A stretch of 64,000 bases of DNA from Melastoma dodecandrum (lineage: Eukaryota; Streptophyta; Magnoliopsida; Myrtales; Melastomataceae), in NCBI GenBank assembly GCA_029817715.1, contig JARUPY010000387.1, forward strand, positions 2,666,001 through 2,730,000. The letters are read 5' to 3'. This document shows positions 37,156 through 47,143 of the stretch, piece by piece. A model generated the notes under the pieces. The model was not told the origin of the DNA. It saw only the letters and a program-made list of their open reading frames with translations, and made no database searches. Positions within the stretch are counted from its first letter, which is position 1, and the number at the start of each line of letters is the position of its first letter. Made by a program: the position numbers and the translations under genes.

Positions 37156-40100
37156 TCATTCTCTCTCTTGATCCTTGTCGGAGTAAACCAATTCCCACGG
37201 ACCGCTTCTTGTCCCTAATCTGCAAACAGGAAAAACTAACTGTGCCCTTCCAAGCAACGCAATGAGAGTTCAAAATAAATATGCTACAGACATCAATTAG
37301 CTTTACCTCCAAACACCAGCGATGACCCTTAACGTCATGAACAGGGACAATCCTATCCAAACACCAGAAAGACCAAAAGTAGGACCGGCTGCAAGGAGGA
37401 AACCTGACGATGCAATTCCAATGCAGATCTGCAGAGGAAGGAAAAATCATGATCAGCTGTTCGACGAGAACTATGAAAGGAAAATTGTGGGCATCACTGA
37501 ACAAAGCCATGGATACCATAGAATAAGCAGCATATCCGAAGTCTGACACCCCGTAGTATAGACCGTCGATCACAAAAGCAATCGCGTTAATAGGTTGAGT
37601 TCCAGCAACAAACTGCAAGTCAACACAGTTTCAGATTACAGGCCTCTAATATTGGATTCCTACTGAAATCAAGGCAATGACGTTTGTCCACTACACCACT
37701 TTTGCGAGATCAACTCTTACCAAAATGCCCGAAAAGACAATTTCAAGGACTTCCGAGTCTGTGGTAAAGATCCTGGCAAAAGTTCCGAATCCAAGAAAAA
37801 GTAACACCGCCAAAGCAACTCCAGTACCAATACCGATCTGTTTGATGAGCAAACAGATAGATGTCCAACTTACTCCTAGGAATGGCTCTCCAATTGCACC
37901 ACAGACATCAAGAAATGGAGAAGAAAATGAAACAAGTCAAGGTTTGGAGGCAATGATGAACCTGGAGAACATTGACCACAATTTCACGAGCTTCCTTATA
38001 GTTCCTTTGAGAATATCCACGTGCAAGAAGGGCCTACCAGAGAAAGGATCGTCATTGTAACGTGAGAGTTTGACAGCCTCTTTAATTTGATATGAACCCT
38101 ACCTTAAAGCAATGACAGTCTTACATGAATAACAGGAACGACAAATGCAGTATATGCCAGCATATTCATAGAACCTGAGAATAATTTAGAGACAAGGATC
38201 ACAGACTAGATACCTGTCCAGCAATTGCTAAAGCATCGGTGAGCAAGGATACAGTCAACCACACTTGCGTACAAATTTGATAACCAGCCATAGGTATCGG
38301 GCCCAACCTTGCAGCCATGGATGTAGCCAAGGTCGTAGTTGAGAGGACTGCCATAGTTCTGCCGATAAGAAGTCCTCCTGAAGATAGATCAAACAGATCT
38401 CAGCTTTAGACAAATGGTGAACATGACTTAACTGGAGGAGAGATTGCTTCAACAGCACGACGATGAGGATTCTCAATGGAAACTCTATAGTTGGGGTAAA
38501 AATCAGGTTCTTGTTTAGAGTTTCCGTAGGAGCCTTGTTCTGATACAGCCTAAAGAAAGCAGACAAAGGAAGAATTTTAACAGGGGATATACCTGACTTC
38601 AGATATCTGATGACTTTTCTTCCATCGAAGTCAGGAGAGATCAGTAGCACTTCATCATTCAGCTTCCAAAGTAGAATAAATGCTATCAAATATCTGCAGG
38701 AAAAATATCCGCCTCTTTTCAGCAGAAATAAAACACAAGGAACAAAACCCAGTGCATATAGGTTTGATTGTTCAAGATTTACCACATAATATACCTACTC
38801 AGAGATCACTGTAGAAATCGCAGCGCCGCTGATGCCAAACCCGAAAAGGAATATTAAAAGGGGACCCAACATTGCATTTAGCAAATTGCCAGCACCTGTC
38901 GTCGAGACATTCCAGAGTTGAAAGCTCACTTGTATATGTCCTTCTCAAAATTGCAGTGTTGACATTGTGATCAAGGAATTCTTGGTGGAATAACCTATGC
39001 TTACAGGCTTCAGGAGATCATCCTGAAGCTTTAAGACAAGCTCAATGAAAAAGAACATGGGAACAAAACTTGCCTATAGCATACAAAGGGGTTTTTGTAT
39101 CCTTGAATCCACGAAAAGCGCCTTGTGCGGCTAGAGCAACAACTATTGCCGGAGCACCAAAAGCTCGAAAAAACAAGAATTCTTCTGCAGGAACCCTAAT
39201 TGGAGAATCCTGGGCATGCGAGAACGACCGTAAATCACTAAACGCTCATCTACCCGAATAACAAGAGAGCAACGACTGTTTATTGAAATGATAAATACCA
39301 ATGACAACCAATAGGATTTCTCATGGAGTTAAGTCCACATCACATTTTCAGATATAACAGGCTAATACCGGGTCAAACTTAATTTATCACAAGATGACTA
39401 GACACGGGCTAAACGATTCAAGGAGATGCTACTATCATCCATGACAAACTTCCACGACAAAATAAAAGTAAAGAACAAGCGGATGCAGGCATATTTCATA
39501 CTTGGGTACAGAAGACATACAAAAGGTATACCCATGAGATTCATCCAGAAGCCTGATGCTAATGATAATACAATAGTTTCTGCAATCCCAATGCCAGTAG
39601 CCAGGGCCAAAGAAGTTGAAATGGAAGGAAAGGATTTCTTAACATTAAGCTCCTTGTCCAGACCTTGAATGCAACAACGGATGCAGTACATTAATTTCAG
39701 TAAAGGTGATGCAAAGGACACGAGCATCGATGATAAGCAATTATGATGACAGCCTTACATGGTTCAGGAGATGCATCGCTGTCTTTGTCCACCAAGGCCT
39801 GCTCTTCAGCGACAAAGGACGTAGTAATGTTGAGCAAAGGAACATTTAGTAGCTTGGATACCAGATTGAAGATGGAAGCAGACACCCCAACAGCAGCCAG
39901 CTCAGCCGATCCTGAATGGCTTGAAGTGTCACAAGCTGATAGATTGTAGCGATGACTGGAAAAAACAACTATAAGACCACTAAGTCTGGTAGGTTTTCCC
40001 AAAATCTAAACCTCTAAGTCAAAAGAAATGGATCATCGGCGTGTCTTCAGCTTTTACTATCAGAACCAATCAGATCAATCAACCTCAAACAATCCCCAAG

Positions 40101-40687
40101 CACTGAAATCACAAGTGGTGTTCCAGGATCATGTCAATGGACATGCGAGCGAAACAAGTTCATAGCCAATAGAAAAAAACTGAAATTGGTTCGTCAGACC
40201 AATGAAATTCCACATGTTTATGCACCTATATGACCAACATAGGCAGTATCCACCAAGGATGTAATGGGATCGGCAGCCAGCGCTAAAGCAGCCGGCAATG
40301 CGATCGAAAAAATCTCCGCTCCAAGCTCGCTGAGCCTGAATCCATCCCTGCATACAACACCGGAAATTCCAACAACAAGATTAATCACGCATCAAATCAC
40401 CACCGAGAAACCTAGCAAAACAAATCGAGATTCCTCCACCTCCACCTCAAGCTACCAAGACCGAAGAACCCACCCGAGTACTTCCCTTGGGAAGTCTCAG
40501 CCTTCTCCTCCTTCCTGACAACACCGTCGATGTCAGAGGCGGGTCGGCTCAAAGGCGGCGACTTTGCCGCTGTCTTCTGTGGGACGGAGCATCGAACCCT
40601 GAACTTGAACCGGGCAGGGGCTCTCGCCGAGGATCCTACATGGGTTAGGGTGAGGGAGCTCAGCGAGATAGTCGCAGTGGCCGCCAT
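37156..40687 (-). CDS. Plastid MATE efflux transporter, DTX44-like
   Basis: Thirteen exons join in phase: 40687-40446, 40347-40226, 39911-39759, 39663-39521, 39209-39074, 38895-38799, 38693-38593, 38377-38214, 38033-37962, 37837-37721, 37612-37517, 37428-37307 and 37219-37156. They give 542 residues, typical of the family. A Ser/Thr/Ala-rich N-terminus (MAATATISLSSLTLTHVGSS) looks like a plastid transit peptide. MATE signatures follow: ALAADPITSLVDTAYVGHIG, SELAAVGVS-type loops, ALLARGYSQRNYKEA, and FVAGTQPINAIAFVIDGLYY. The end is LGTRSGPWELVYSDKDQERE. MATE carriers exchange cations for organic metabolites across membranes; the substrate is unknown. The exon at 39209-39074 uses a GC donor (GCAAGT). 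The exon at 38895-38799 needs the GTAGGT donor, because the next one would create a stop. No disabling change. Confidence 0.9.
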
Positions 40688-41000
40688 TGTGAAACGAGAG
40701 GAGAAAGGGAAGCAATGGACAAGGAGGGGAGGCGGGGGGCGAAGGAGGATATTTTTATGTGGTCGTCATTCGCTGTTGTTAACGGTCCATGTCTTCCTAG
40801 GACACAACATGTGAAAGTGGAGGGCACTCGTACATAAAACCCTTGTCTGTATATGTCTTGTACTATAATCTTTCTCGTACTCCCGTCAACCGCGGCTCCT
40901 CCGGCCGACACGGCCTCAATCGGGCACTCCCTCTTCATTGGGAGACGGGGAATTTGAAGCGTTTTTTGTCGAGTTTAACGGCATTAATATACACTCACAG
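40688..41000. other. MATE upstream region and MULE target site
   Basis: Upstream region of the MATE gene. Its distal end is the 10-bp target duplication 'acactcacag' at 40991-41000, repeated at 44630-44639. Confidence 0.6.
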
Positions 41001-41050
41001 GAGTTTTGTTCCTTAATGACGTCATCCGGCGAATTTTTTTTTTATTTAAT

Positions 41051-41136
41051 GGAAGTCGGCCTTTGTAAGGCCGACTTCCCAAATTTAAAAAAAAAAATTT
41101 GCAAGATGGAAGTCGGCCTTTGTAAGGCCGACTTCC
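41051..41136. repeat. Left palindromic hairpin units of the PMD element
   Basis: Two perfect units at 41051-41079 and 41108-41136. Each has 13-base arms GGAAGTCGGCCTT and AAGGCCGACTTCC around a TGT loop. Confidence 0.95.
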
Positions 41137-41639
41137 AACCGCTTTAAAATAAAAAAACGGATCGGGGAGAATATTTCTCCCCGAGCTTTTGCCCTAGCCG
41201 CCCCCTTTGCGTCCGCCGTCCCTGCCGCCGCCGTCGTCCCTTTGCCGCCGCCGCCCCGCCCCCGAGCCTCCCCCGGATTTAGCCGCTCCGTTCGCGGTTC
41301 ATCCCGTCTCCGTTGCCCATTCGTCCCGTCTTCGTCCGCGATCCGTTCCCGTTCTCCGCCCCGTCCACCGAATCTTTACGGTAAATGTTTTGTTTTAATT
41401 TAGTTTGTTTATTGCCTTAGGGTAGTTTTGTTTTTTTATGAATGTTTTAGGGTTCAATTATGGTAAATAATTAGGATTTAAGTAATGTTGGTGAATTAGG
41501 TTAAATTAAGAAGTAATTAGGGTTTAAGAGTAGGTGAAAACTTAGATAGTTATCGAAATGTTAATATAATTGCCTAATAAAGTACGAAATTTGACGAACC
41601 TATCAAAATGTTAATATAATTGCCTAATAAACTTAGGGT

Positions 41640-41837
41640 TTCCTTTGATTGTAAAGAAGATTGGACTGAATTTTCATTTCCAAATGTCGTTCCGAACCCT
41701 GAAAGGGCACGAACAAAAGGAGACCACGATCGTCTCGAATTCACAATGAGATGGATGTGAGAGAACGACAGAGTAGATTACATTGTGGTCTTTGTAAAAA
41801 AGAGGGACATAATAGGAGAAGTTGTCCAAACAAATGA
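41640..41837 (+). pseudogene. MuDR-type transposase C-terminal relic
   Basis: The last 28 codons (41751-41837) read MDVRERQ...LHCGLCKKEGHNRRSC, a C-X2-C-X4-H-X4-C knuckle typical of the end of MULE transposases. The upstream sequence preserves a basic linker in the same frame (RPRSSRIHNE, from about 41715). Further upstream residues such as VVPNPERARTK lie in another frame, so there is a one-base break. The catalytic domain is gone. It directly precedes the PMD gene, as if the PMD gene replaced or followed the transposase. Confidence 0.75.
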
Positions 41838-41928
41838 TAGTGTAAGATGTCTTTACAGTATCTTTATATGCTTATATATGCTGCACGTATGTGGAAATTA
41901 ACTAATATTTTCTGTTTCAGGTTACATC

Positions 41929-44033
41929 ATGGAGCCTGGCCCACGAGATCCGTCTGTGTTGCACTCACAGGAACATCATCGTTCGACGGTTGTTTGGGAT
42001 TCTTCTTATGCGGAGGTGTGTTTATTATACTTCATTATTCGTTCATTTGGAATTTCAGTACTTATTTAGAAATTTCGTTTCTTATGCAGAACAAAGTTTT
42101 GAAATGTCGACATCACGAAAGCACCGTGAAGAAAAGACCACGCGACCCCCGTATGGATATGTACCTACGGCAGGCAGGATTTTACGGAGTTGCGAAGATC
42201 CCGTTCATTCAGCTGGATCATGCGCTACTAACCGCATTAGTGGAGAGGTGGAGGCCCGAGACTCATACTTTCCACATGGCGAATGGAGAGATGACGGTTA
42301 CTTTGGAGGATGTGGGGATGCAGCTGGGATTGCCGATTGAGGGTGATCCCATCATTGGCTCGACATGTTTCGACTTTCAAGCCGTATGCGCGCACTTACT
42401 AGGTGAGGTTCCAGGCGCCTCACACATGAAGGCGGGAAGGGTTAAAATGAGTTGGCTGGCATCCCGTTTTGACGTGCTACATCCCCAAGCACCGGATGAG
42501 CAGGTACGTATGCATACCAGGGCATACATACTACAACTGATAGGGTCGATGGTGTTCCCGGATAAGTCAGATAACTTAGTGCATCTCATGTGGCTCCCAT
42601 TATTGGAGGATTTCGATGCATGTGGCCGTTATAGTTGGGGATCTGCTTGTCTGGCCTGGTTATATAGACATCTTTGTAGAGCTGCAGATAAAAGTGCGTC
42701 CCAGGTGGCTGGTTGTTTAGTACTACTGCAGACATGGGCGTGGGATAGATTTCCTCATCTATCCCCCCTTAGACGCCGGAGTAGGCAAAGGCAAGGAATG
42801 CCTTTGGCTTATCGATGGGGTGCAGCTCTCGATACCACCACTGTAGCCACGCATGTCTTATCAGTCATTAGGGAAGCACTGGATAGACAAAGTCCCCAAC
42901 AGGTATTCTCCTGTTCACTGTATCCGCATTTAAATTCTTCCGTTTCTCGATATTTCGTTTGAGTGGTTATGTTAAGTCGTTATTGCAGGTCATTTGGCAT
43001 CCATACACAAATTACATACGCGCAAGACTTCCCGCATACTGTTTGGATGGTCAAGATTCCTGGAGAGCACGTGTACCCTTGATCTGCTTCTCTATTGTGG
43101 AATGGCACTATCCAGACAGGGTGATTCGACAATTTGGAGATCAGCAACTCGTTCCGGGAAAACTGTGACGCTGAAACACGACTCCACCGGATCGACATGC
43201 GTGGCAAGCAGTATGATAATTGGATGCACATTCATGCACCGTACGTTGAAATGTGGCATCACCGGAGTAACCACATCGTTCCACTGGTATGGGGACAGGA
43301 CGAGGACTACCATACGTGGTACATGGCACATTCTCGTCCTCATTTATCGCACACAGGGGTCATGTTGAGCGTAGTGGTAAGTACATTAGCTATTATCTTC
43401 ATGTAAATATAAATCATGGTATTGATATACTTTCTTTGCAGACGCAACAAATGAAGGATATATCCGTCCCGATCTGAGAGAGGTGATCCTTTTCCGAACT
43501 ACAGCACATAGCCGACATAGCCGGGTAAGGGTCACAGCTTCCTCACTCAGTTCACTCCGATGCGTTTGTACGGACGCACCGAAGGGCTGGCAGATGACGA
43601 CGAATTTGAAGCTGAGCTGAGCAGCCGAACGACGATCACCAACAGGAGGACGAAGATGAGGACCAGGACGAGGAGGACGAGGACGAGGAGGCTAATGAAG
43701 ATGAGAATGAAGAGGACGAGCAAGAGGAAGAACAAGAGGAGGAGCATCGAGTGGATGATATGTTTGACGTTGAGGATTTCATCGTGCAGTCGCAGGAGTA
43801 CGAGGTACGAGGTATATCCGTCTGTTGTTGTTGATCCAACTCCTGTGGATGCCTTTCAAACTCCAGCGTATGCATATGCATCAACATCATCCACTCCCGA
43901 GGCACCAAGGAAGAGCAGGAGGGATCGACGACCCGCACCTGATGCTGAGGACTCTTCTTCTCAGCTAACGCAAATCGATTCTCTGCGGCGGTTTGGGGCC
44001 TTCTTTTACTCTCGTAGGAAAGGAAAGGACTAG
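41929..44033 (+). pseudogene. Plant mobile domain (MAIN-like) gene in the Mutator-like element, frameshifted
   Basis: Exon 1 (41929-42015) starts MEPGPRDPSVL, the usual PMD opening. Exon 2 (42090-42902) holds the main domain: MYLRQAGFYGVAKIPFIQLD, then VTLEDVGMQLGLPIEGDPI and YSWGSACLAWLYR. Exon 3 (42989-43376) has LPAYCLDGQDSWRARVPLIC and FSIVEWHYPDRVIRQFG. An extra A in the AAAA run near 43159-43162 causes a stop at about 43168. The correct frame then resumes with LHRIDMRGKQYDNWMHIHAP and WHHRSNHIVP. A final region (43442-44033) encodes a long Glu/Asp-rich tail (about 43640-43800). PMD proteins such as MAIN/MAIL1 maintain silencing and meristem identity. Apart from this shift the gene looks well preserved. 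Confidence 0.8.
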
Positions 44034-44194
44034 ATTATGTAACCCTGTCTACATATGATACTTTCGATTGAAACGTTTCGTTGTATTACTATCATTTTCA
44101 GTTGGATTATTATAAATTTCTTGTGTTCTCTTCATTTTATGTGTATTACAGGTGGTTTGTCTTCCAATGTTGTTTTTTTTTTTATTTCTCTAAC

Positions 44195-44547
44195 GGAAGT
44201 CGGCCTTTGTAAGACCGACTTCATGGCGGTCAGGGCAAAGTCGGCCTTACAAAGGCCGACTTCCTTAGGAAAAAAAAATTTCAAGGAAGTCGGCCTTACA
44301 AAGGCCGACTTCCTTAGAAATTTTTTTTTTTTTTTTTATTTGGGAAGTCGGCCTTTGTAAGGCCGACTTCCAAGCTTTCAGGGCAAAGTCGGCCTTTGTA
44401 AGGCCGACTTCCCAAATTAAAAAAAAAAAAAAAATCTAAGCAAGTCGGCCTTTGTAAGGCCGACTTCTGTTTAGCAAGACTGAAGTCGGTCTTACAAAGG
44501 CCGACTTCCGTCGTGACCGAAGTCGGCCTTACAAAGGCCGACTTCGT
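44195..44547. repeat. Right palindromic hairpin array of the PMD element
   Basis: Eight units start near 44195, 44234, 44282, 44342, 44384, 44441, 44479 and 44518. They share the GTCGGCCTT/AAGGCCGAC arms with TGT or ACA loops, in both orientations, separated by A- or T-rich spacers. Two have a single arm mismatch (44214 and 44488 areas). Confidence 0.93.
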
Positions 44548-44850
44548 CGGGTTACTAACGGAATTTTGTAACTTATGACGTCATTCGGCGAAATAATTCG
44601 CCGGCTGACGTCATTAAGGAACAAAACTCACACTCACAGCGGACTTCCAAATCCTCGGACGAGTCTCGATAAGAGTGACCAGAAAGTGTGTTTCTACTCA
44701 AGTAAAAGGTACGGATAACAAAAGAGCGAATAAGAACGTTCGTTGCTAAAGTTTCAATGAGTCTAGTTCCTTTTTACCAGTAGCTGGAAAAATATTTTGT
44801 CTTTTAGGGTGTGAGTTTGGGAAATTCCCAATTTACGGCACCTCCTATTT

Positions 44851-46125
44851 TTGTCTTTTTCCAAAAATCAAATTAAACCCAAAAAGTTTAATAAATTCAT
44901 CAATCAAGTCCTTGAAATGGCTGGAGAAGGAAAATCTTCGGGAAATCCTTCTGGGACTCCATCGAGGTTGGAGTTCGTTCCAGATGCTAGATTGTCTCCT
45001 TTTGGAGTTAGCAAGAGTATAAATGATATTTTAACTCAGCTAACCATTCAAGGGAGTACTGAAAGTCTAGAAAGCCGAAACCAAATGGCAAAGGAAGTAG
45101 GCTCCATTGTAAACACAATGTTAGACGCTCTGGAAAGAGAAAGAGGTTTGAAAAAGCCTGAAGCCGAGGCGACCTCTGGACTGGAAAGTACTACGGGAAA
45201 ACCAGTCGAAAGGTTGAATTTGGGAGGAAGAAATTCCAAACAGAATCAAGGCAAGAGTGTAGATGAAATGTATAGGGAGTCAGTAACTCCTTTCATTTCA
45301 GACTCGCAAAAGCGAAGTGCAAACTTGAACTCCCAAAGTGGGGAGTTGGCGAAAGACTTAAGGAAAGCCTTAGGTCTGGCAGAAGATATGCCAGTTCATT
45401 TAGACAACAGAACGTTTAACGAATTGGTAACTGCGAAGAGGGAGATTTACAGGCCCGATTATCCTCATCGGACTAAACAGGAGTTTGTCCCAAGGGATAA
45501 TATTTTAAAGCCAATAATAACCCCTGGTGCTTTTCTGGACATTGATTGTGAAAAGCACGTATCTGAAAAGATAGATGAGTGGTTATCACTTATTCGGATG
45601 ACGGCGTCGGCAGGAGGAATACCTCCTGGAGCAGTCTACGAATTATGTGTAGCAGCCCTCATGGGTATAGCGCAAAAATACTGGAAAACCTTAGTGGCGC
45701 ACACAGACATTAAGGAAAAGATAGATCAAGCGCTGACGGTTGACGGTGTATTAGCAATAATAGCTGATGCCCTGAAACGAGAGTTCTGTGGTTTCTCGTT
45801 ATCCACTGAGACTGTGGAAAAAGAGCAGTCATTGACCGCTCTGGTTAAACTACAGATCTGTGATATGTGCTGGTTTGATAGCTACGTGTGTGAATTCCAG
45901 AAGTATTATTACAATCTGGATGTAGTATCACAACAGTTCATATTAGGAACCTTTTTTGCAAAACTTCCCGAACCTTGGCCGGAAGTTGCGCAAAAAGCCT
46001 ATGAATTACTTTTGAGTGAGGAAAAGATTGTCTCTGGACTCGGAGGTAAAATTCAGGCGATGAAGTACGCAATGCGTAAGGCAGTTGGTTCTTATTCTCT
46101 ATTCAGACATGCATTTATTTATTGA
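44851..46125 (+). CDS. Gag/coat-protein-like fragment, probably pararetroviral
   Basis: The open frame is 424 codons. The best start is probably the internal Met of MAGEGKSSGNPSGTPSR (44917). After a hydrophilic N-terminal third come WLSLIRMTASAGGIPPGAVY and a core with FFAKLPEPWPEVAQKAYELL and GLGGKIQAM. This pattern resembles the capsid core of Caulimoviridae and other reverse-transcribing elements, but I cannot confirm it without comparison. No zinc knuckle, protease or polymerase follows, so it is a fragment. The last 10 or so residues probably lie past a junction. It is on the opposite strand to the virus at 56-64 kb. Confidence 0.5.
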   Translation: MSFSKNQIKPKKFNKFINQVLEMAGEGKSSGNPSGTPSRLEFVPDARLSPFGVSKSINDILTQLTIQGSTESLESRNQMAKEVGSIVNTMLDALERERGLKKPEAEATSGLESTTGKPVERLNLGGRNSKQNQGKSVDEMYRESVTPFISDSQKRSANLNSQSGELAKDLRKALGLAEDMPVHLDNRTFNELVTAKREIYRPDYPHRTKQEFVPRDNILKPIITPGAFLDIDCEKHVSEKIDEWLSLIRMTASAGGIPPGAVYELCVAALMGIAQKYWKTLVAHTDIKEKIDQALTVDGVLAIIADALKREFCGFSLSTETVEKEQSLTALVKLQICDMCWFDSYVCEFQKYYYNLDVVSQQFILGTFFAKLPEPWPEVAQKAYELLLSEEKIVSGLGGKIQAMKYAMRKAVGSYSLFRHAFIY

Positions 46126-46544
46126 AGGAACATTATAATATGCTACAAGTGTTTGGATACCAAAGTGGCTCACTTGTACGTGACAGGTGGCGGTTCCTTA
46201 AAGGTGGCATGTATTAATTTCCCATAATTTTATTAAAGCACATTGTGCTATATATGATTTCGCCTAAGTGGATCATGCATGGTGACACGTGATTAGGTGT
46301 GGGAATTCTTTAATTCTGGATCATTGGATTAGACTATTTATTTCCTAAAGGAAATGAATTTGTCGAATCTGTTGTTTCTTATTGATCCTTATGGAAAGGT
46401 TTCTCTGATATGTGTTTTCTCTACTCAAAGGGGAGTTGACATTGGAGTATGAGGATTCATAATTGTTGGATCTAATTGATCAATCTTATGAGGCTTATAA
46501 CACTTAATGGTTGCGTTACTTTTGTTCTACAGTTTCCTTCAATA
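46126..46544. other. Spacer or leader before copia gag
   Basis: AT-rich, non-coding. It should contain the copia leader, but I see neither a tRNA-matching PBS nor an LTR end, so the 5' part of that element may be lost or decayed. Confidence 0.4.
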
Positions 46545-47143
46545 TGTACAACAATGCTACCACCATAGAGATCTTAGGTGGTTCAAATTATAAGAGGTGG
46601 AAGCAGGATCTCGAGTTTGTTATGGGCTGCATTAATCAGGATATGGGGCTTATAGTTGATGAACCCGCAATACCTACTGACACAAGCTCAATTCGGGAGA
46701 AGGAACATTATGAGAAATGGACACATGCATGTAAAATGTGCATGCCGGCCATGAAAAAGTCTATCCCGGATAATCTTCTTAGTGATCTACCAGAGACAAA
46801 TAATGCAAAGGTTTTTCTGGCTGCCATTGGAGATCAATATCAGGTGTCTGATAATGCAGAGATCACACATTTGCTAGAGATGATGAATGCTTTGGCTTAC
46901 AAGTATTTTGCCAATGTGAGGGAGTACATTATGAGATGGGTGCATGTGCAGTCCAAGCTGAGAGTGCCCACAAAATTGATTTACCGGAGAATTATATTGT
47001 TCCTCGGATCCTCAGTTCTCTACCTCCTAAGTTTGGAATGATCAAGACTGATTTTAATGCTCAAGGAGAGAGTTGGACAGTGAATGAGTACTCGTTGTGT
47101 AGCTGATGAGGAGAAAATTAAGAAAGATATGGGGCCAAGTGCT

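Larger units (their letters stand above)
41001..44629 (+). mobile_element. Mutator-like element carrying a plant mobile domain gene
   Basis: A 3629-bp element with inverted ends of at least 33 bp starting GAGTTTTGTTCCTTAATGAC (one mismatch between ends). It is flanked by the 10-bp duplication 'acactcacag'; 9-11 bp duplications are the Mutator norm. Just inside both ends are palindromic units with core GTCGGCCTTTGTAAGGCCGAC: two on the left, eight on the right. The interior holds a MuDR-type zinc-knuckle relic (to 41837) and a multi-exon PMD gene (from 41929). No complete transposase is present, so it would need a helper. Confidence 0.9.

Noticed and set aside
43636..43938. Ser-rich minus-strand open frame
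   Set aside because: Antisense shadow of the Glu/Asp-rich PMD tail.
44195..44547. CRISPR-like array appearance of the hairpin units
   Set aside because: Plant nuclear DNA, units palindromic in both orientations, spacers are A/T homopolymers, no cas genes.
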